Below are positions 44,987-53,473 of a stretch of DNA of 64,000 nucleotides, in pieces; position 1 is the first letter of the stretch; each line of letters begins with the position of its first letter. A program made the position numbers and the translations under genes. The notes below the pieces were generated by a model that did no database searches, had not been told where the DNA came from, and saw nothing but the letters and a program-made list of their open reading frames with translations. The stretch is from NCBI RefSeq assembly GCF_029625295.1, contig NZ_CP121112.1:1364001-1428000 (forward strand), given 5' to 3'. Source of the DNA: Flavobacterium gyeonganense. Lineage in GTDB: Bacteria; Bacteroidota; Bacteroidia; Flavobacteriales; Flavobacteriaceae.

Positions 44987-45181
44987 AGTAATCCAAAACA
45001 ACAACTTTAATCCCCGTCAAAATGGATTAACTTTCCCCCAAAAAAGCATAATCTGTTAGCGGTTATTAGTGTTTAGCACGAACAAACTCTTTAAACGATT
45101 TAATTTTTTCTTAATCTTAAAAATACTCTCGTAATAGAAAAGACTAGCTTTTTTTAAAATATATTTAATAGCTGAAATTAC

Positions 45182-45589
45182 TTATACTAATTCAGCCTGG
45201 TTTACAGCTTTTACGGGTACATCTTCCACATTATGTCCAAAATATGAAAAACCACCAGTACCATTCCATTCGTTGTCTATAGCTAAATGAGCATCAAAAT
45301 TTGCTAAAAAAGATCCAATTGCCGGTGACGGAACTGCATGCACATACTGTCCTCTTAAACCAACAACCTGAGTAACATTTCCTATGCCGGTTGCAAATAT
45401 CTTTCCAGTTACTGGTACTACGATATGACTATCAGGACCTTGTACAGCCTGAGTAATTACCACTGTACCTGATACAGAATGCTGTGATGGTACTACTACT
45501 AAGCTAAATGATGCAACTGGAGCACCTGGCATTCCAACATTTCCGATTGTGCCTTTTGCTAAATAAGCACCTGCTAATAAATCTGACAT
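45182..45589 (-). CDS. 135-residue protein of unknown function (possibly DUF1842-like)
   Basis: A beta-rich protein with no signal peptide. ATG 45589 gives MSDLLAGAYLAKGTIGNVGM. Notable stretches are GAPVASFSLVVVPSQHSVSGTVVITQAVQGPD, IVVPVTGKIFATGIGNVTQVVGLRG and LAIDNEWNGTGGFSYFGHN. From memory this pattern resembles the DUF1842 family, but I cannot confirm it. The leader 21 nt upstream (45610-45672) matches that of the ~519-residue protein at 40019-41578, so the two are probably co-regulated. The downstream gap (44987-45181) holds no gene. Confidence 0.7.
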   Translation of the reverse strand: MSDLLAGAYLAKGTIGNVGMPGAPVASFSLVVVPSQHSVSGTVVITQAVQGPDSHIVVPVTGKIFATGIGNVTQVVGLRGQYVHAVPSPAIGSFLANFDAHLAIDNEWNGTGGFSYFGHNVEDVPVKAVNQAELV

Positions 45590-45609
45590 AACTTTCAATT
45601 TAATATTTT

Positions 45610-45672
45610 CTTACTCGTAAGGCTTTTCAGAACCGCCTCGTTTTTTTAGTGGGATCTGCTCCACTGATTTTC
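45610..45672 (-). promoter_or_regulatory. Conserved structured leader, copy B
   Basis: On the plus strand: CTTACTC, AGGC (45620-45623) / GCCT (45635-45638) hairpin, CGTTTTTTT, hairpin AGTGG (45648-45652) / CCACT (45661-45665), then GATTTTC. It is the short form of the element at 41605-41700, lacking the extra AGCATT/AATGCT hairpin. It ends 20 nt before the ATG. The rest of the 45599-45912 gap shows nothing recognisable. Confidence 0.72.
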
Positions 45673-45912
45673 ATTACACATTCTATTCAATACCAAAAAC
45701 AACTGAACAATAATGTGTTATACATTCTATATCAAAACTATATATGATTTATAGGGTTTAATTAAAAAATGTTATAAGATGGAAATTATTGGTCATGAAA
45801 AGATGAAAAATTCACATGAAGTTATTAAAAGAGGCAGGATCATTGGCTTAAAAAATAAATACTACTCCCTCAAGAAGCAAACAATGAAATCTATCAAAAA
45901 TGATTTTATAAT

Positions 45913-46725
45913 TTACAGAAACATAATCATAAGCCACCAAAGAATCGGTACGCTTTCGACCCAGAAAGAAGTATAATATTTAGAACGGCTGGGATTTGCA
46001 AAGAAAATAAAAAGCATCAGCATTATAACCATAATAAGATTTATTATAGCATCACGGTAATTAAATGTAGAAATCAAAATTTCTAAAAACCAAAACGGAA
46101 TCAGTAATAAAAAACCCAAAAGTTTAGTTCTTTTTACTCCAATTGTTTGTGGAACGGTTTGCAAATGCGGGTCATCATTGGCTAAATCAATAATTTCAAA
46201 AACCAAAATCAGTACAAAAACCAATACGAAACGCTGAATCGATTTTATAAAAAAATCAGATGTTAATCCTTCTCCCGCATTGATTAAAGGCAAAACCAAT
46301 GTTGCCCCCACCCAGCAAATGGCCACAATGTAAATTTTTACGCCCGCCCAGTTTCTGGCATTTCTTCTATTGGGAAAAAATGGAAGCGTATAAAGTGCCG
46401 TAACAGCAAAAATTGCGAAGGAGACAATTTGAGTAATTTGCTCTAATTGCAGAAAGTAATAACCGGACAAAATCACCGAAATAAAACTTAAAACAGCAAT
46501 AATTTTCAGCTGAATTCCGATTGGATTTTTCTTAACACGAACCAGCGCATCATATTTAACAAAATTATACCCCACAATTGTTCCAAAAAAAACAAACAGA
46601 GCCATCGCTTCATTATACTCAATATGAAATACATGAAATGTGATATGTACCAAAGCATAACACGACAAAGCCACGTGAATACTGCTGTTTAAGTAAAAAT
46701 CGAATATCTGTTTCAATAGTTTCAT
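45913..46725 (-). CDS. UbiA-like membrane protein of unknown substrate
   Basis: A 270-residue protein with about eight hydrophobic segments. The overall layout and the loops NFVKYDALVRVKKNP (~54-68) and FEIIDLANDDPHLQTVPQTIGVKRTKLLG (~182-210) resemble the two Asp-rich loops of UbiA prenyltransferases. The first loop lacks a full NDxxD, so catalytic activity is uncertain. It lies divergently from gcvP (218-bp gap). No quinone or carotenoid gene is nearby to suggest a substrate. Confidence 0.65.
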   Translation of the reverse strand: MKLLKQIFDFYLNSSIHVALSCYALVHITFHVFHIEYNEAMALFVFFGTIVGYNFVKYDALVRVKKNPIGIQLKIIAVLSFISVILSGYYFLQLEQITQIVSFAIFAVTALYTLPFFPNRRNARNWAGVKIYIVAICWVGATLVLPLINAGEGLTSDFFIKSIQRFVLVFVLILVFEIIDLANDDPHLQTVPQTIGVKRTKLLGFLLLIPFWFLEILISTFNYRDAIINLIMVIMLMLFIFFANPSRSKYYTSFWVESVPILWWLMIMFL

Positions 46726-46821
46726 CCTTCAAATCTAATCAATTGTTAACAAACCCGCCTATTGGTTGAAAAATTCATAAAAATTGAAGTTAAAAATACC
46801 CATTAAATTATTAATAATACT

Positions 46822-46829
46822 TAATTTTG
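46822..46829 (+). promoter_or_regulatory. Candidate -7 box TAATTTTG upstream of gcvP
   Basis: Exact TAnnTTTG match 114 nt before the gcvP ATG, implying a long leader. No glycine-riboswitch pattern was recognised in that leader. Confidence 0.5.
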
Positions 46830-46943
46830 CGCCACAAAAAAACAACACATTTACTATAAAATGTAATAAAGCTTGTGTTCTTCTGAACAAATTAAAGAAT
46901 ACAAACATAAAATTACATTCTTTTAAAAATTAGATAGCTACAA

Positions 46944-49793
46944 ATGAGAACAGATGCTTTTGCTTTAAGACACATTGGACCAAGAGAAACCGATCTTCCG
47001 TACATGTTGAAGACCATTGGAGTTGACTCGATTGAACAACTGGTTTATGAAACACTTCCGGATGACATTCGTCTAAAAGCACCTTTGAATTTAGATCCTG
47101 CAATGACAGAATTCGAATATGCCAATCATATTCGTGACTTAGGGAAGAAAAACAGAACATTTAAATCTTACATTGGTTTAGGTTATCACCCGACTATCGT
47201 CCCGGCTCCAATTCAGAGAAATATTTTTGAAAACCCAGGATGGTATACAGCTTATACACCTTATCAGGCAGAAATTGCTCAGGGACGTTTGGAAGCTATT
47301 TTGAATTTCCAGACTACTGTTATCGAATTAACCGGAATGGAAATCGCAAACGCTTCTTTACTTGATGAAGGAACGGCTGCTGCAGAAGCTATGGCGTTAT
47401 TATTTGACGTTCGTACTCGTGACCAAAAGAAAAACAATACACACAAATTCTTCGTTTCTGAAGAAATTTTACCTCAAACTTTATCTGTACTTCAAACACG
47501 TTCAACTCCAATCGGAATTGAATTAGTTATTGGAAACCACGAAACTTTTGATTTCTCAAATGAGTTTTTTGGAGCGATTTTACAATATCCGGGAAAATAC
47601 GGTCAGGTAAACGATTACAGAGCTTTTGTTGCTAAAGCAAAAGAAAACGAAATAAAAGTGGCTTTTGCTGCTGATATTTTATCATTAGCAACTTTAACTT
47701 CTCCGGGAGAAATGGGAGCGGCTGTTGTTGTAGGAACTACTCAGCGTTTTGGTGTTCCAATGGGTTACGGTGGTCCTCACGCTGCATTTTTTGCAACTAA
47801 AGATGAATACAAAAGATCTATGCCAGGTCGTATTATCGGAGTTTCTATTGATGTAAATGGAAACCGAGCTTTACGTATGGCCTTGGGAACTCGTGAACAG
47901 CATATTAAACGTGAAAAAGCGACTTCAAACATTTGTACGGCTCAGGTTTTATTAGCCGTTATGGCTGGAATGTACGCGGTTTACCACGGACCAAAAGGCT
48001 TGAAATATATTGCAAACAAAGTTCATGCATCTGCAGTTACTGTTGCTGAAGCTTTAAATAAATTAGGAGTTTCCCAAACTAACACAGCTTTCTTTGATAC
48101 TATTTTAGTAAAAGCTGACGCTCAAAAAGTAAAAACTGTTGCAGAGAAAAACAAAGTAAACTTCTTCTATCCTGATGCTGATAGTATTTCGATTTCATTC
48201 AACGAAACGACTTCTGTTGCAGACATCAACGAAATTATTGCAATTTTTGCCGAAGCTTTAGGAAAAGAAACTTTCACAGTTTCTGAATTATCAGAAGCAA
48301 GTCAATTACCGGCTTCATTAGAAAGAACATCTTCTTTCTTAACGCATGATGTTTTCAACAATCATCATTCGGAAAGTCAGTTAATGCGTTACATCAAAAA
48401 ATTAGAGCGTAAAGATTTATCATTGAATCACTCAATGATTTCATTAGGTTCTTGTACAATGAAATTAAACGCAGCTTCAGAAATGTTGCCTTTATCAATG
48501 CCAAACTGGAACAGCATTCACCCATTTGCACCAGTTGACCAAGTAGAAGGTTACATCACAATGCTTAAAAGATTAGAACAGCAATTGAATGTAATTACTG
48601 GTTTTGCCGGAACAACTTTACAGCCAAACTCTGGAGCTCAGGGAGAATATGCTGGTTTAATGGCAATTCGTGCTTACCACATGTCAAGAAACGAAGGGCA
48701 TCGTAATGTATGTTTGATTCCTTCATCGGCTCACGGAACAAACCCTGCTTCTGCAGCGATGGCTGGAATGAAAATCATAGTTACTAAAACGACTCCAGAA
48801 GGCAATATTGATGTAGAAGATTTAAGAGAAAAAGCGATTGAACATAAAGATGATTTATCTTGTTTGATGGTAACGTATCCTTCTACTCACGGCGTTTTTG
48901 AATCTTCAATTATTGAAATCACAAAATTAATCCACGATAACGGCGGATTAGTATATATGGACGGTGCCAACATGAACGCACAAGTTGGATTAACAAATCC
49001 TGCTACAATTGGTGCTGACGTTTGTCACTTAAACTTACACAAAACTTTCGCTATTCCTCACGGAGGCGGTGGACCTGGAGTTGGACCAATCTGTGTGAAC
49101 GAAAAATTAGTTCCTTTCTTACCAACAAATCCAATTTTAAATGTTGGCGGTGAGCAGGCAATTACAGCTATTTCTTCTGCACCTTACGGATCTGCTTTAG
49201 TTTGTTTAATCTCTTACGGTTATATCACAATGATGGGTGCTGAAGGATTAAAAAGTGCTACAGAACACGCAATCTTGAATGCTAACTATATGAAAGCACG
49301 TTTCGAAGGACACTATCCAATTCTTTATACAGGAGAATGCGGAAGAGCAGCGCACGAAATGATTTTAGACTGCCGTTCATTTAAAGAAAACGGAATCGAA
49401 GTTGGTGATATCGCAAAACGTTTAATGGATTACGGTTTCCACGCTCCAACGGTTTCTTTCCCGGTTGCAGGAACTTTAATGATCGAGCCTACAGAATCTG
49501 AAGATTTAGCAGAATTAGATCGTTTCTGTGATGCGCTTATCTCAATCAGAAAAGAGATTGAAGAAGCAAAAGCGGATGATAAAAACAACGTATTGAAAAA
49601 TGCACCGCACACATTAGCCATGTTAACTACTGACAACTGGGATTTCCCTTATACAAGAGAAAAAGCAGCTTATCCATTAGATTACATTGCCGAAAATAAA
49701 TTCTGGCCATCAGTTCGTCGTGTAGACGATGCTTACGGAGACAGAAACTTAGTTTGCAGCTGTGCTCCTATTGAAGCTTATATGGAAAATTAA
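46944..49793 (+). CDS. gcvP: Glycine dehydrogenase (aminomethyl-transferring), P-protein
   Basis: A 949-residue single-chain P-protein of the glycine cleavage system. It decarboxylates glycine with PLP and passes the aminomethyl group to the lipoyl H-protein. The N-terminal half starts FALRHIGPRETDLPYMLKTIG, and the C-terminal half carries the PLP-lysine motif HLNLHKTFAIPHGGGGPG. Other markers are GSCTMKLNAASEMLP and SSAHGTNPASAAMAGMK. Full length. gcvT and gcvH are not adjacent, as is common in flavobacteria. A clear terminator follows. Confidence 0.98.
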   Translation: MRTDAFALRHIGPRETDLPYMLKTIGVDSIEQLVYETLPDDIRLKAPLNLDPAMTEFEYANHIRDLGKKNRTFKSYIGLGYHPTIVPAPIQRNIFENPGWYTAYTPYQAEIAQGRLEAILNFQTTVIELTGMEIANASLLDEGTAAAEAMALLFDVRTRDQKKNNTHKFFVSEEILPQTLSVLQTRSTPIGIELVIGNHETFDFSNEFFGAILQYPGKYGQVNDYRAFVAKAKENEIKVAFAADILSLATLTSPGEMGAAVVVGTTQRFGVPMGYGGPHAAFFATKDEYKRSMPGRIIGVSIDVNGNRALRMALGTREQHIKREKATSNICTAQVLLAVMAGMYAVYHGPKGLKYIANKVHASAVTVAEALNKLGVSQTNTAFFDTILVKADAQKVKTVAEKNKVNFFYPDADSISISFNETTSVADINEIIAIFAEALGKETFTVSELSEASQLPASLERTSSFLTHDVFNNHHSESQLMRYIKKLERKDLSLNHSMISLGSCTMKLNAASEMLPLSMPNWNSIHPFAPVDQVEGYITMLKRLEQQLNVITGFAGTTLQPNSGAQGEYAGLMAIRAYHMSRNEGHRNVCLIPSSAHGTNPASAAMAGMKIIVTKTTPEGNIDVEDLREKAIEHKDDLSCLMVTYPSTHGVFESSIIEITKLIHDNGGLVYMDGANMNAQVGLTNPATIGADVCHLNLHKTFAIPHGGGGPGVGPICVNEKLVPFLPTNPILNVGGEQAITAISSAPYGSALVCLISYGYITMMGAEGLKSATEHAILNANYMKARFEGHYPILYTGECGRAAHEMILDCRSFKENGIEVGDIAKRLMDYGFHAPTVSFPVAGTLMIEPTESEDLAELDRFCDALISIRKEIEEAKADDKNNVLKNAPHTLAMLTTDNWDFPYTREKAAYPLDYIAENKFWPSVRRVDDAYGDRNLVCSCAPIEAYMEN

Positions 49794-49838
49794 AAAATAA
49801 CTCCATTTTAAACAATAAAAATTTAAAAATCCCTTATT

Positions 49839-49867
49839 AAAGAGCTACTAATCGGTAGCTCTTTTTT
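49839..49867 (+). terminator. Terminator of gcvP
   Basis: The stem AAAGAGCTAC (49839-49848) pairs perfectly with GTAGCTCTTT (49855-49864) around a 6-nt loop and is followed by T. Confidence 0.92.
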
Positions 49868-49980
49868 GTTAGTGTAATTACTAAGTATCCTCTCTGATAA
49901 AATTGACTTTTACTTAAAACACTCATTTTATAGTTATTTCAGCACTAATTACCAATTAATCCTTTTTTCCTATTTGTATT

Positions 49981-49992
49981 ACAATCGGTTGT
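49981..49992. promoter_or_regulatory. Candidate operator ACAATCGGTTGT, distal copy
   Basis: A 12-bp ACAA-N4-TTGT near-palindrome with a central CG, identical to the copy at 50099-50110. The 118-bp offset is about 11 helical turns. It lies in the 363-bp gap before the GH30 gene, which otherwise holds only the gcvP terminator. Confidence 0.6.
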
Positions 49993-50098
49993 TGAATTTT
50001 TAGTATTTTAATAACACCTAATAGGTTTATGTAGCAAATAAAATAGCTAAAATATTAATAATTAAAAATTTACGATTAAAAAATTTAATATTTTTCTC

Positions 50099-50110
50099 AC
50101 AATCGGTTGT
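50099..50110. promoter_or_regulatory. Candidate operator ACAATCGGTTGT, proximal copy
   Basis: Identical 12-mer to 49981-49992, 46 bp before the GH30 xylanase start. Both are followed by T-rich sequence. The form is consistent with a LacI-type regulator site. Confidence 0.6.
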
Positions 50111-50156
50111 TTTTATTATTATATTAGCTAAATATTTAACCTCAAAAACCATTATT

Positions 50157-51404
50157 ATGAAAAAAAGAATCGCATCTTTATTATTAATTAGTGTTTTAAC
50201 ATTTACGAGCTGTTCAAAAGATGAAGAGTCAGCAGTAATTGAAAACACAACTACAGAAAAGGATACAAAACCTACCAATCTTACCGGTAAAGTAAGTTCT
50301 AATGCTACTATTGAGCCCGCTAGTGTCCAGCAATACATTAGAGGATTTGGCGGAGCCAACATCAGGGGCTGGGTAGCTGATTTGACTGCAAGTCAAAAAG
50401 TTAAAGCTTTCTCAACCACTGAAGGTTTAGGGCTAAGCGTCCTTAGAGTCAGAATTTCTCCTAACAGCTCTGACTGGACAGCAGAAAAAGCAACAATTGA
50501 TGCGGCTAAATCCTACGGAGCAACCATCATAGCGTCTTCATGGACTGCACCGGCTTCAATGAAAGACAATAACAATCTTGTGGCAGGAAAACTAAAAACG
50601 AGTTCTTATGCTGCTTACGCACAACACCTTAAAAATTTCAATACAACTGTAGGAGGAGTTGCAGCAATTAGCCCAATAAATGAACCAAACATTAATGTAA
50701 GTTATGAATCAATGGAGTTGACAGCTTCAGAAGTTGCAAATTTTGTTGCTGCCCAGGGAGATAACTGTGGTACTAAAATAATGGCCCCAGAACCTTTTAA
50801 CATGAATACAACTTATATTAATACTTACCTGAGCAACACAACAGCCAAAAACAAAACCAGTTATATTGCTGGTCACATATACGGCGCAAATCCGACATAT
50901 GTAAATTTTGGAAAAGAAGTATGGATGACAGAGCATATTACAGACACAAACGATGCTAATATTTGGACAGGTGCTATGAACACTGCTAAAGAAATACACA
51001 AGTGTATGGTTGCAGGTTACAGTATGTATACGTGGTGGTATATAAGAAGAAGCTATGGTCTGCTTGATGAAAACGGCAACATTACAAAACGCGGTTACGC
51101 AATGGCACATTTCTCCAGATGGATTCGTCCTGGATTTAATAAAGTTAACTGTACAGCAAACCCTTCATCTGGTGTTTATATTACGGCATACAAAAAAGAC
51201 AATAAATTAGTTATTGTAGCTATAAATGACAATTCCGAAATAACGTATCAGCCTTTTAGTTACAGCAATATATCAATAACAGGGTTTAATCGCTACAAAA
51301 CAACCAGTTCATCTAATTTAGCAGCTGATAATATTGCTGTTTCCGGCGGTAACTTTGGAATCAATTTGCCTGCATCAAGTATTACAACCTTGATTTCTTA
51401 CTAA
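50157..51404 (+). CDS. GH30 (subfamily 8-like) endo-xylanase lipoprotein
   Basis: A 415-residue lipoprotein (MKKRIASLLLISVLTFTSC, Cys19). The (beta/alpha)8 domain starts at RGFGGANIRGW. The likely acid/base is Glu176 in SPINEPN and the nucleophile Glu259 in VWMTEH. WWYIRRSYG (~Arg297/298) matches the glucuronic-acid-binding motif of GH30_8 glucuronoxylanases. The C-terminal ~85 residues form the associated beta-sandwich. It should cleave methylglucuronoxylan at the cell surface. Two copies of a 12-bp operator-like site lie upstream. A GH10 xylanase 9.4 kb away fits the same substrate. Confidence 0.9.
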   Translation: MKKRIASLLLISVLTFTSCSKDEESAVIENTTTEKDTKPTNLTGKVSSNATIEPASVQQYIRGFGGANIRGWVADLTASQKVKAFSTTEGLGLSVLRVRISPNSSDWTAEKATIDAAKSYGATIIASSWTAPASMKDNNNLVAGKLKTSSYAAYAQHLKNFNTTVGGVAAISPINEPNINVSYESMELTASEVANFVAAQGDNCGTKIMAPEPFNMNTTYINTYLSNTTAKNKTSYIAGHIYGANPTYVNFGKEVWMTEHITDTNDANIWTGAMNTAKEIHKCMVAGYSMYTWWYIRRSYGLLDENGNITKRGYAMAHFSRWIRPGFNKVNCTANPSSGVYITAYKKDNKLVIVAINDNSEITYQPFSYSNISITGFNRYKTTSSSNLAADNIAVSGGNFGINLPASSITTLISY

Positions 51405-51430
51405 TTTTTTCAAATTTACCTAATACATTA

Positions 51431-51460
51431 AAATGCTTCGATTTGTCGGAGCATTTTTTT
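51431..51460 (+). terminator. Terminator of the GH30 gene
   Basis: The stem AAATGCTTCG (51431-51440) pairs with CGGAGCATTT (51447-51456), with one G-T wobble, followed by a T-run. Confidence 0.88.
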
Positions 51461-51546
51461 ATTATAAAGGTTCAAAATTCGTCAAAACTCTTATTTCATT
51501 GAAAAATAGACAGTATATTACTAAAAAAATTACTATTCCATAATTA

Positions 51547-51558
51547 TATGCATGCATA
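51547..51558. promoter_or_regulatory. Palindrome TATGCATGCATA upstream of the KAS III gene
   Basis: A perfect 12-bp palindrome 66 bp before the start codon. An 11-bp match (ATGCATGCATA) occurs at 59705-59715, beside the acyl-CoA dehydrogenase promoter. Confidence 0.45.
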
Positions 51559-51624
51559 ATAGTTTTTATAGTTGTAATAATATATTTATTTATAAATTAG
51601 CTAAAATTTTGGAAAAAAGAAGTA

Positions 51625-52683
51625 ATGAAAATAAAGATAATAGGTATAGGAAGCTATATTCCGCAAAAAGAAGTTAAGAATACCGATTTTGACAAACATG
51701 TTTTTTTAAATGAAGATGGAACTCCTTTTGGATATCCAAACGAAACTGTAATAAGAAAATTCAAAGGCATCACCGGAATAGAAAATCGTCGTTATGCCGA
51801 AGATCAGCATATAACTTCTGATTTAGCTTTTTTTGCAGCCGAAAAAGCCATTGCAAATGCTAATATCGACAAAGAGACTTTAGACTATATCATTTTTGCA
51901 CACAATTTTGGTGATGTCAAATCCGGAACTGTTCAGTCAGATATGATTCCGAGTTTAGCAACCCGTGTGAAACATAAACTGGATATCAAAAACCCAAAAT
52001 GTGTGGCTTATGATATACTTTTTGGCTGTCCGGGATGGATTGAAGGCGTATTGCAAGCGAATGCTTTCATCAAATCCGGAATGGCAAAAAGAGTTTTGGT
52101 TATTGGCGCAGAAACCCTTTCAAGAGTTGTTGACGATCATGACCGTGATTCGATGATTTATTCAGACGGTGCCGGAGCTTCAATTTTAGAAGCCTCAAAT
52201 GACGAAGCAGGATTATTATCTTACGAAAGTGCCACTTTTGCAAATGATGAAGCCAACTTTCTTTTCTTCGGTAAATCATACAATCCTGATCTGGATCCGG
52301 ATATAAAATACATCAAAATGTATGGGCGTAAAATTTACGAATTTGCATTAAGCAATGTTCCGTGCGCCATGAAAGACTGTCTGGATAAAAGCGGAATTGC
52401 TATCGATGAGGTTAAAAAAATCCTTATCCATCAGGCAAACGAAAAAATGGACGAAGCCATCATTGCACGCTTTTATAAACTATATGACAAAACACCTCCA
52501 AAAGACATCATGCCTATGAGTATCCATGATTTAGGAAACAGCAGTGTTGCCACCGTACCAACTTTATACGACCTGTTAATTCAGGGCAAAATCGAAAATC
52601 ACGAAATTAACAAAGGAGATGTTGTGATTTTTGCTTCGGTTGGAGCAGGAATGAATGTCAATGCATTTGTGTACAGATATTAA
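51625..52683 (+). CDS. 3-oxoacyl-ACP synthase III family protein (FabH-like)
   Basis: A 352-residue thiolase-fold condensing enzyme. The triad is Cys135 in LFGCPGW, His269 in ILIHQANEKM, and Asn305 in DLGNSSVATVP. Length and N-terminal insert (VFLNEDGTPFGYPNETVIRKFKGITGIENRRYA) differ from the ~320-residue housekeeping FabH, and no fab genes are adjacent. It may therefore make a specialised acyl chain (flexirubin, ornithine-lipid or branched products) rather than start general fatty-acid synthesis. This is inference. It is a single gene with palindrome TATGCATGCATA upstream. Confidence 0.88.
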   Translation: MKIKIIGIGSYIPQKEVKNTDFDKHVFLNEDGTPFGYPNETVIRKFKGITGIENRRYAEDQHITSDLAFFAAEKAIANANIDKETLDYIIFAHNFGDVKSGTVQSDMIPSLATRVKHKLDIKNPKCVAYDILFGCPGWIEGVLQANAFIKSGMAKRVLVIGAETLSRVVDDHDRDSMIYSDGAGASILEASNDEAGLLSYESATFANDEANFLFFGKSYNPDLDPDIKYIKMYGRKIYEFALSNVPCAMKDCLDKSGIAIDEVKKILIHQANEKMDEAIIARFYKLYDKTPPKDIMPMSIHDLGNSSVATVPTLYDLLIQGKIENHEINKGDVVIFASVGAGMNVNAFVYRY

Positions 52684-52692
52684 ATTATAAAT

Positions 52693-52832
52693 AGCTCTTC
52701 CGGCTATCCATTACAAGTCCACACTTAAAAAATGTGTTTTTTTTTGCCTTAAAAAAGCTTCTTCCAGTCGCTTCTTTAAACCTGTAAAAACTACACTTTT
52801 TAAGTCGTGGGCTTTTCATTTCTATCCGGGCT
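52693..52832 (-). repeat. Flavobacterial intergenic repeat element, copy 2 (diverged)
   Basis: On the minus strand it begins AGCCCGGATAGAAATG and ends GGATAGCCGGAAGAGCT. This is the same terminal arrangement as 7886-7962, with a longer centre containing paired CACACTT/AAGTGTG-type arms and T-runs. It fills the gap downstream of the KAS III gene. Confidence 0.5.
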
Positions 52833-52854
52833 AAAAAACACCAAAACTAGAAGA

Positions 52855-52870
52855 TATCTTTGTATATTTG
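52855..52870 (+). promoter_or_regulatory. Tandem -7 boxes TATCTTTG and TATATTTG before the methyltransferase gene
   Basis: Two exact TAnnTTTG boxes abut at 52855-52862 and 52863-52870, 51 nt before the ATG at 52922. They overlap a longer reading frame from 52868, which supports the shorter start. Confidence 0.6.
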
Positions 52871-52921
52871 CCACCTAATCATAAAATCAAGAACTGGCCC
52901 TGCCTGGTTCACATCTATATT

Positions 52922-53449
52922 ATGTACGAAAAAACGTTTCCAAATAAAAGATTCAAACTTACCCTGGAGTTTTTACAAAAACACATCAAAACATCTGAAA
53001 CAATCCTTGATTTAGGGGTTGAAAATCCGTTTTCAAAAATCATGAAAGAAGCCGGTTTTTCAGTAAAAAATACGACTGGAGAAGATTTAGACCTGAATCA
53101 GGAAAGTCTCAAAAATAACAAGACAGACGTGGTAACGGCTTTCGAAATTTTCGAACATTTATTGAATCCGTTTACGATCCTGAAAGAAATCCAATCGGAT
53201 AAACTTTTGATTTCGATTCCGATGCGCTTATGGTTTTCTCCGGCTTATCGATCTAAAACAGATATGTGGGACAGACATTACCACGAATTTGAAGACTGGC
53301 AGCTGGACTGGCTTCTGGAAAAAACCGGCTGGAAAATCATCGACAGACAAAAATGGACCAATCCGGTTAAAAAATTCGGTTTAAGACCATTTTTACGCAG
53401 TTTTACAAACAGATATTATATTGTGTACGCAGAAAAAATTCATAATTAA
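52922..53449 (+). CDS. Class I SAM-dependent methyltransferase-like protein
   Basis: A 175-residue protein. I use ATG 52922 (MYEKTFPNKRFKLTLEFLQKHI) since a frame from 52868 would include the promoter boxes. Motif I reads ETILDLGVENPFSKIMKEAG, a degenerate form. VVTAFEIFEHLLNPFTILKEI resembles the FEVLEH region of UbiG/glycosyl methyltransferases, and WDRHYHEFEDWQLDWLLEKTGW follows. The substrate is unknown. It heads a four-gene plus-strand run with a GT2 and MlaE/MlaF, hinting at envelope lipid or glycan work. Confidence 0.82.
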   Translation: MYEKTFPNKRFKLTLEFLQKHIKTSETILDLGVENPFSKIMKEAGFSVKNTTGEDLDLNQESLKNNKTDVVTAFEIFEHLLNPFTILKEIQSDKLLISIPMRLWFSPAYRSKTDMWDRHYHEFEDWQLDWLLEKTGWKIIDRQKWTNPVKKFGLRPFLRSFTNRYYIVYAEKIHN

Positions 53450-53473
53450 TAATTTACAATTGATAATTATTTT

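Noticed and set aside
45590..45598. AACTTTCAA just before the 135-residue gene as a GbsR operator
   Set aside because: It is a single half-site with no matching right arm at the 8-nt spacing found in the two real palindromes.
45779..45976. A 65-codon plus-strand open frame
   Set aside because: It overlaps the 3' end of the UbiA-like gene by 64 bp, is lysine/isoleucine-rich as expected from AT-rich DNA, has no promoter box, and shows no recognisable domain.
46830..46943. Glycine riboswitch in the gcvP leader
   Set aside because: The 114-nt leader is AT-rich with no tandem glycine-aptamer core; no conserved GGAGAG-type elements are seen.
51625..52683. Housekeeping fabH
   Set aside because: The protein is longer than housekeeping FabH, has an N-terminal insert, and has no plsX/acpP/rpmF neighbours; I call it only KAS III family.
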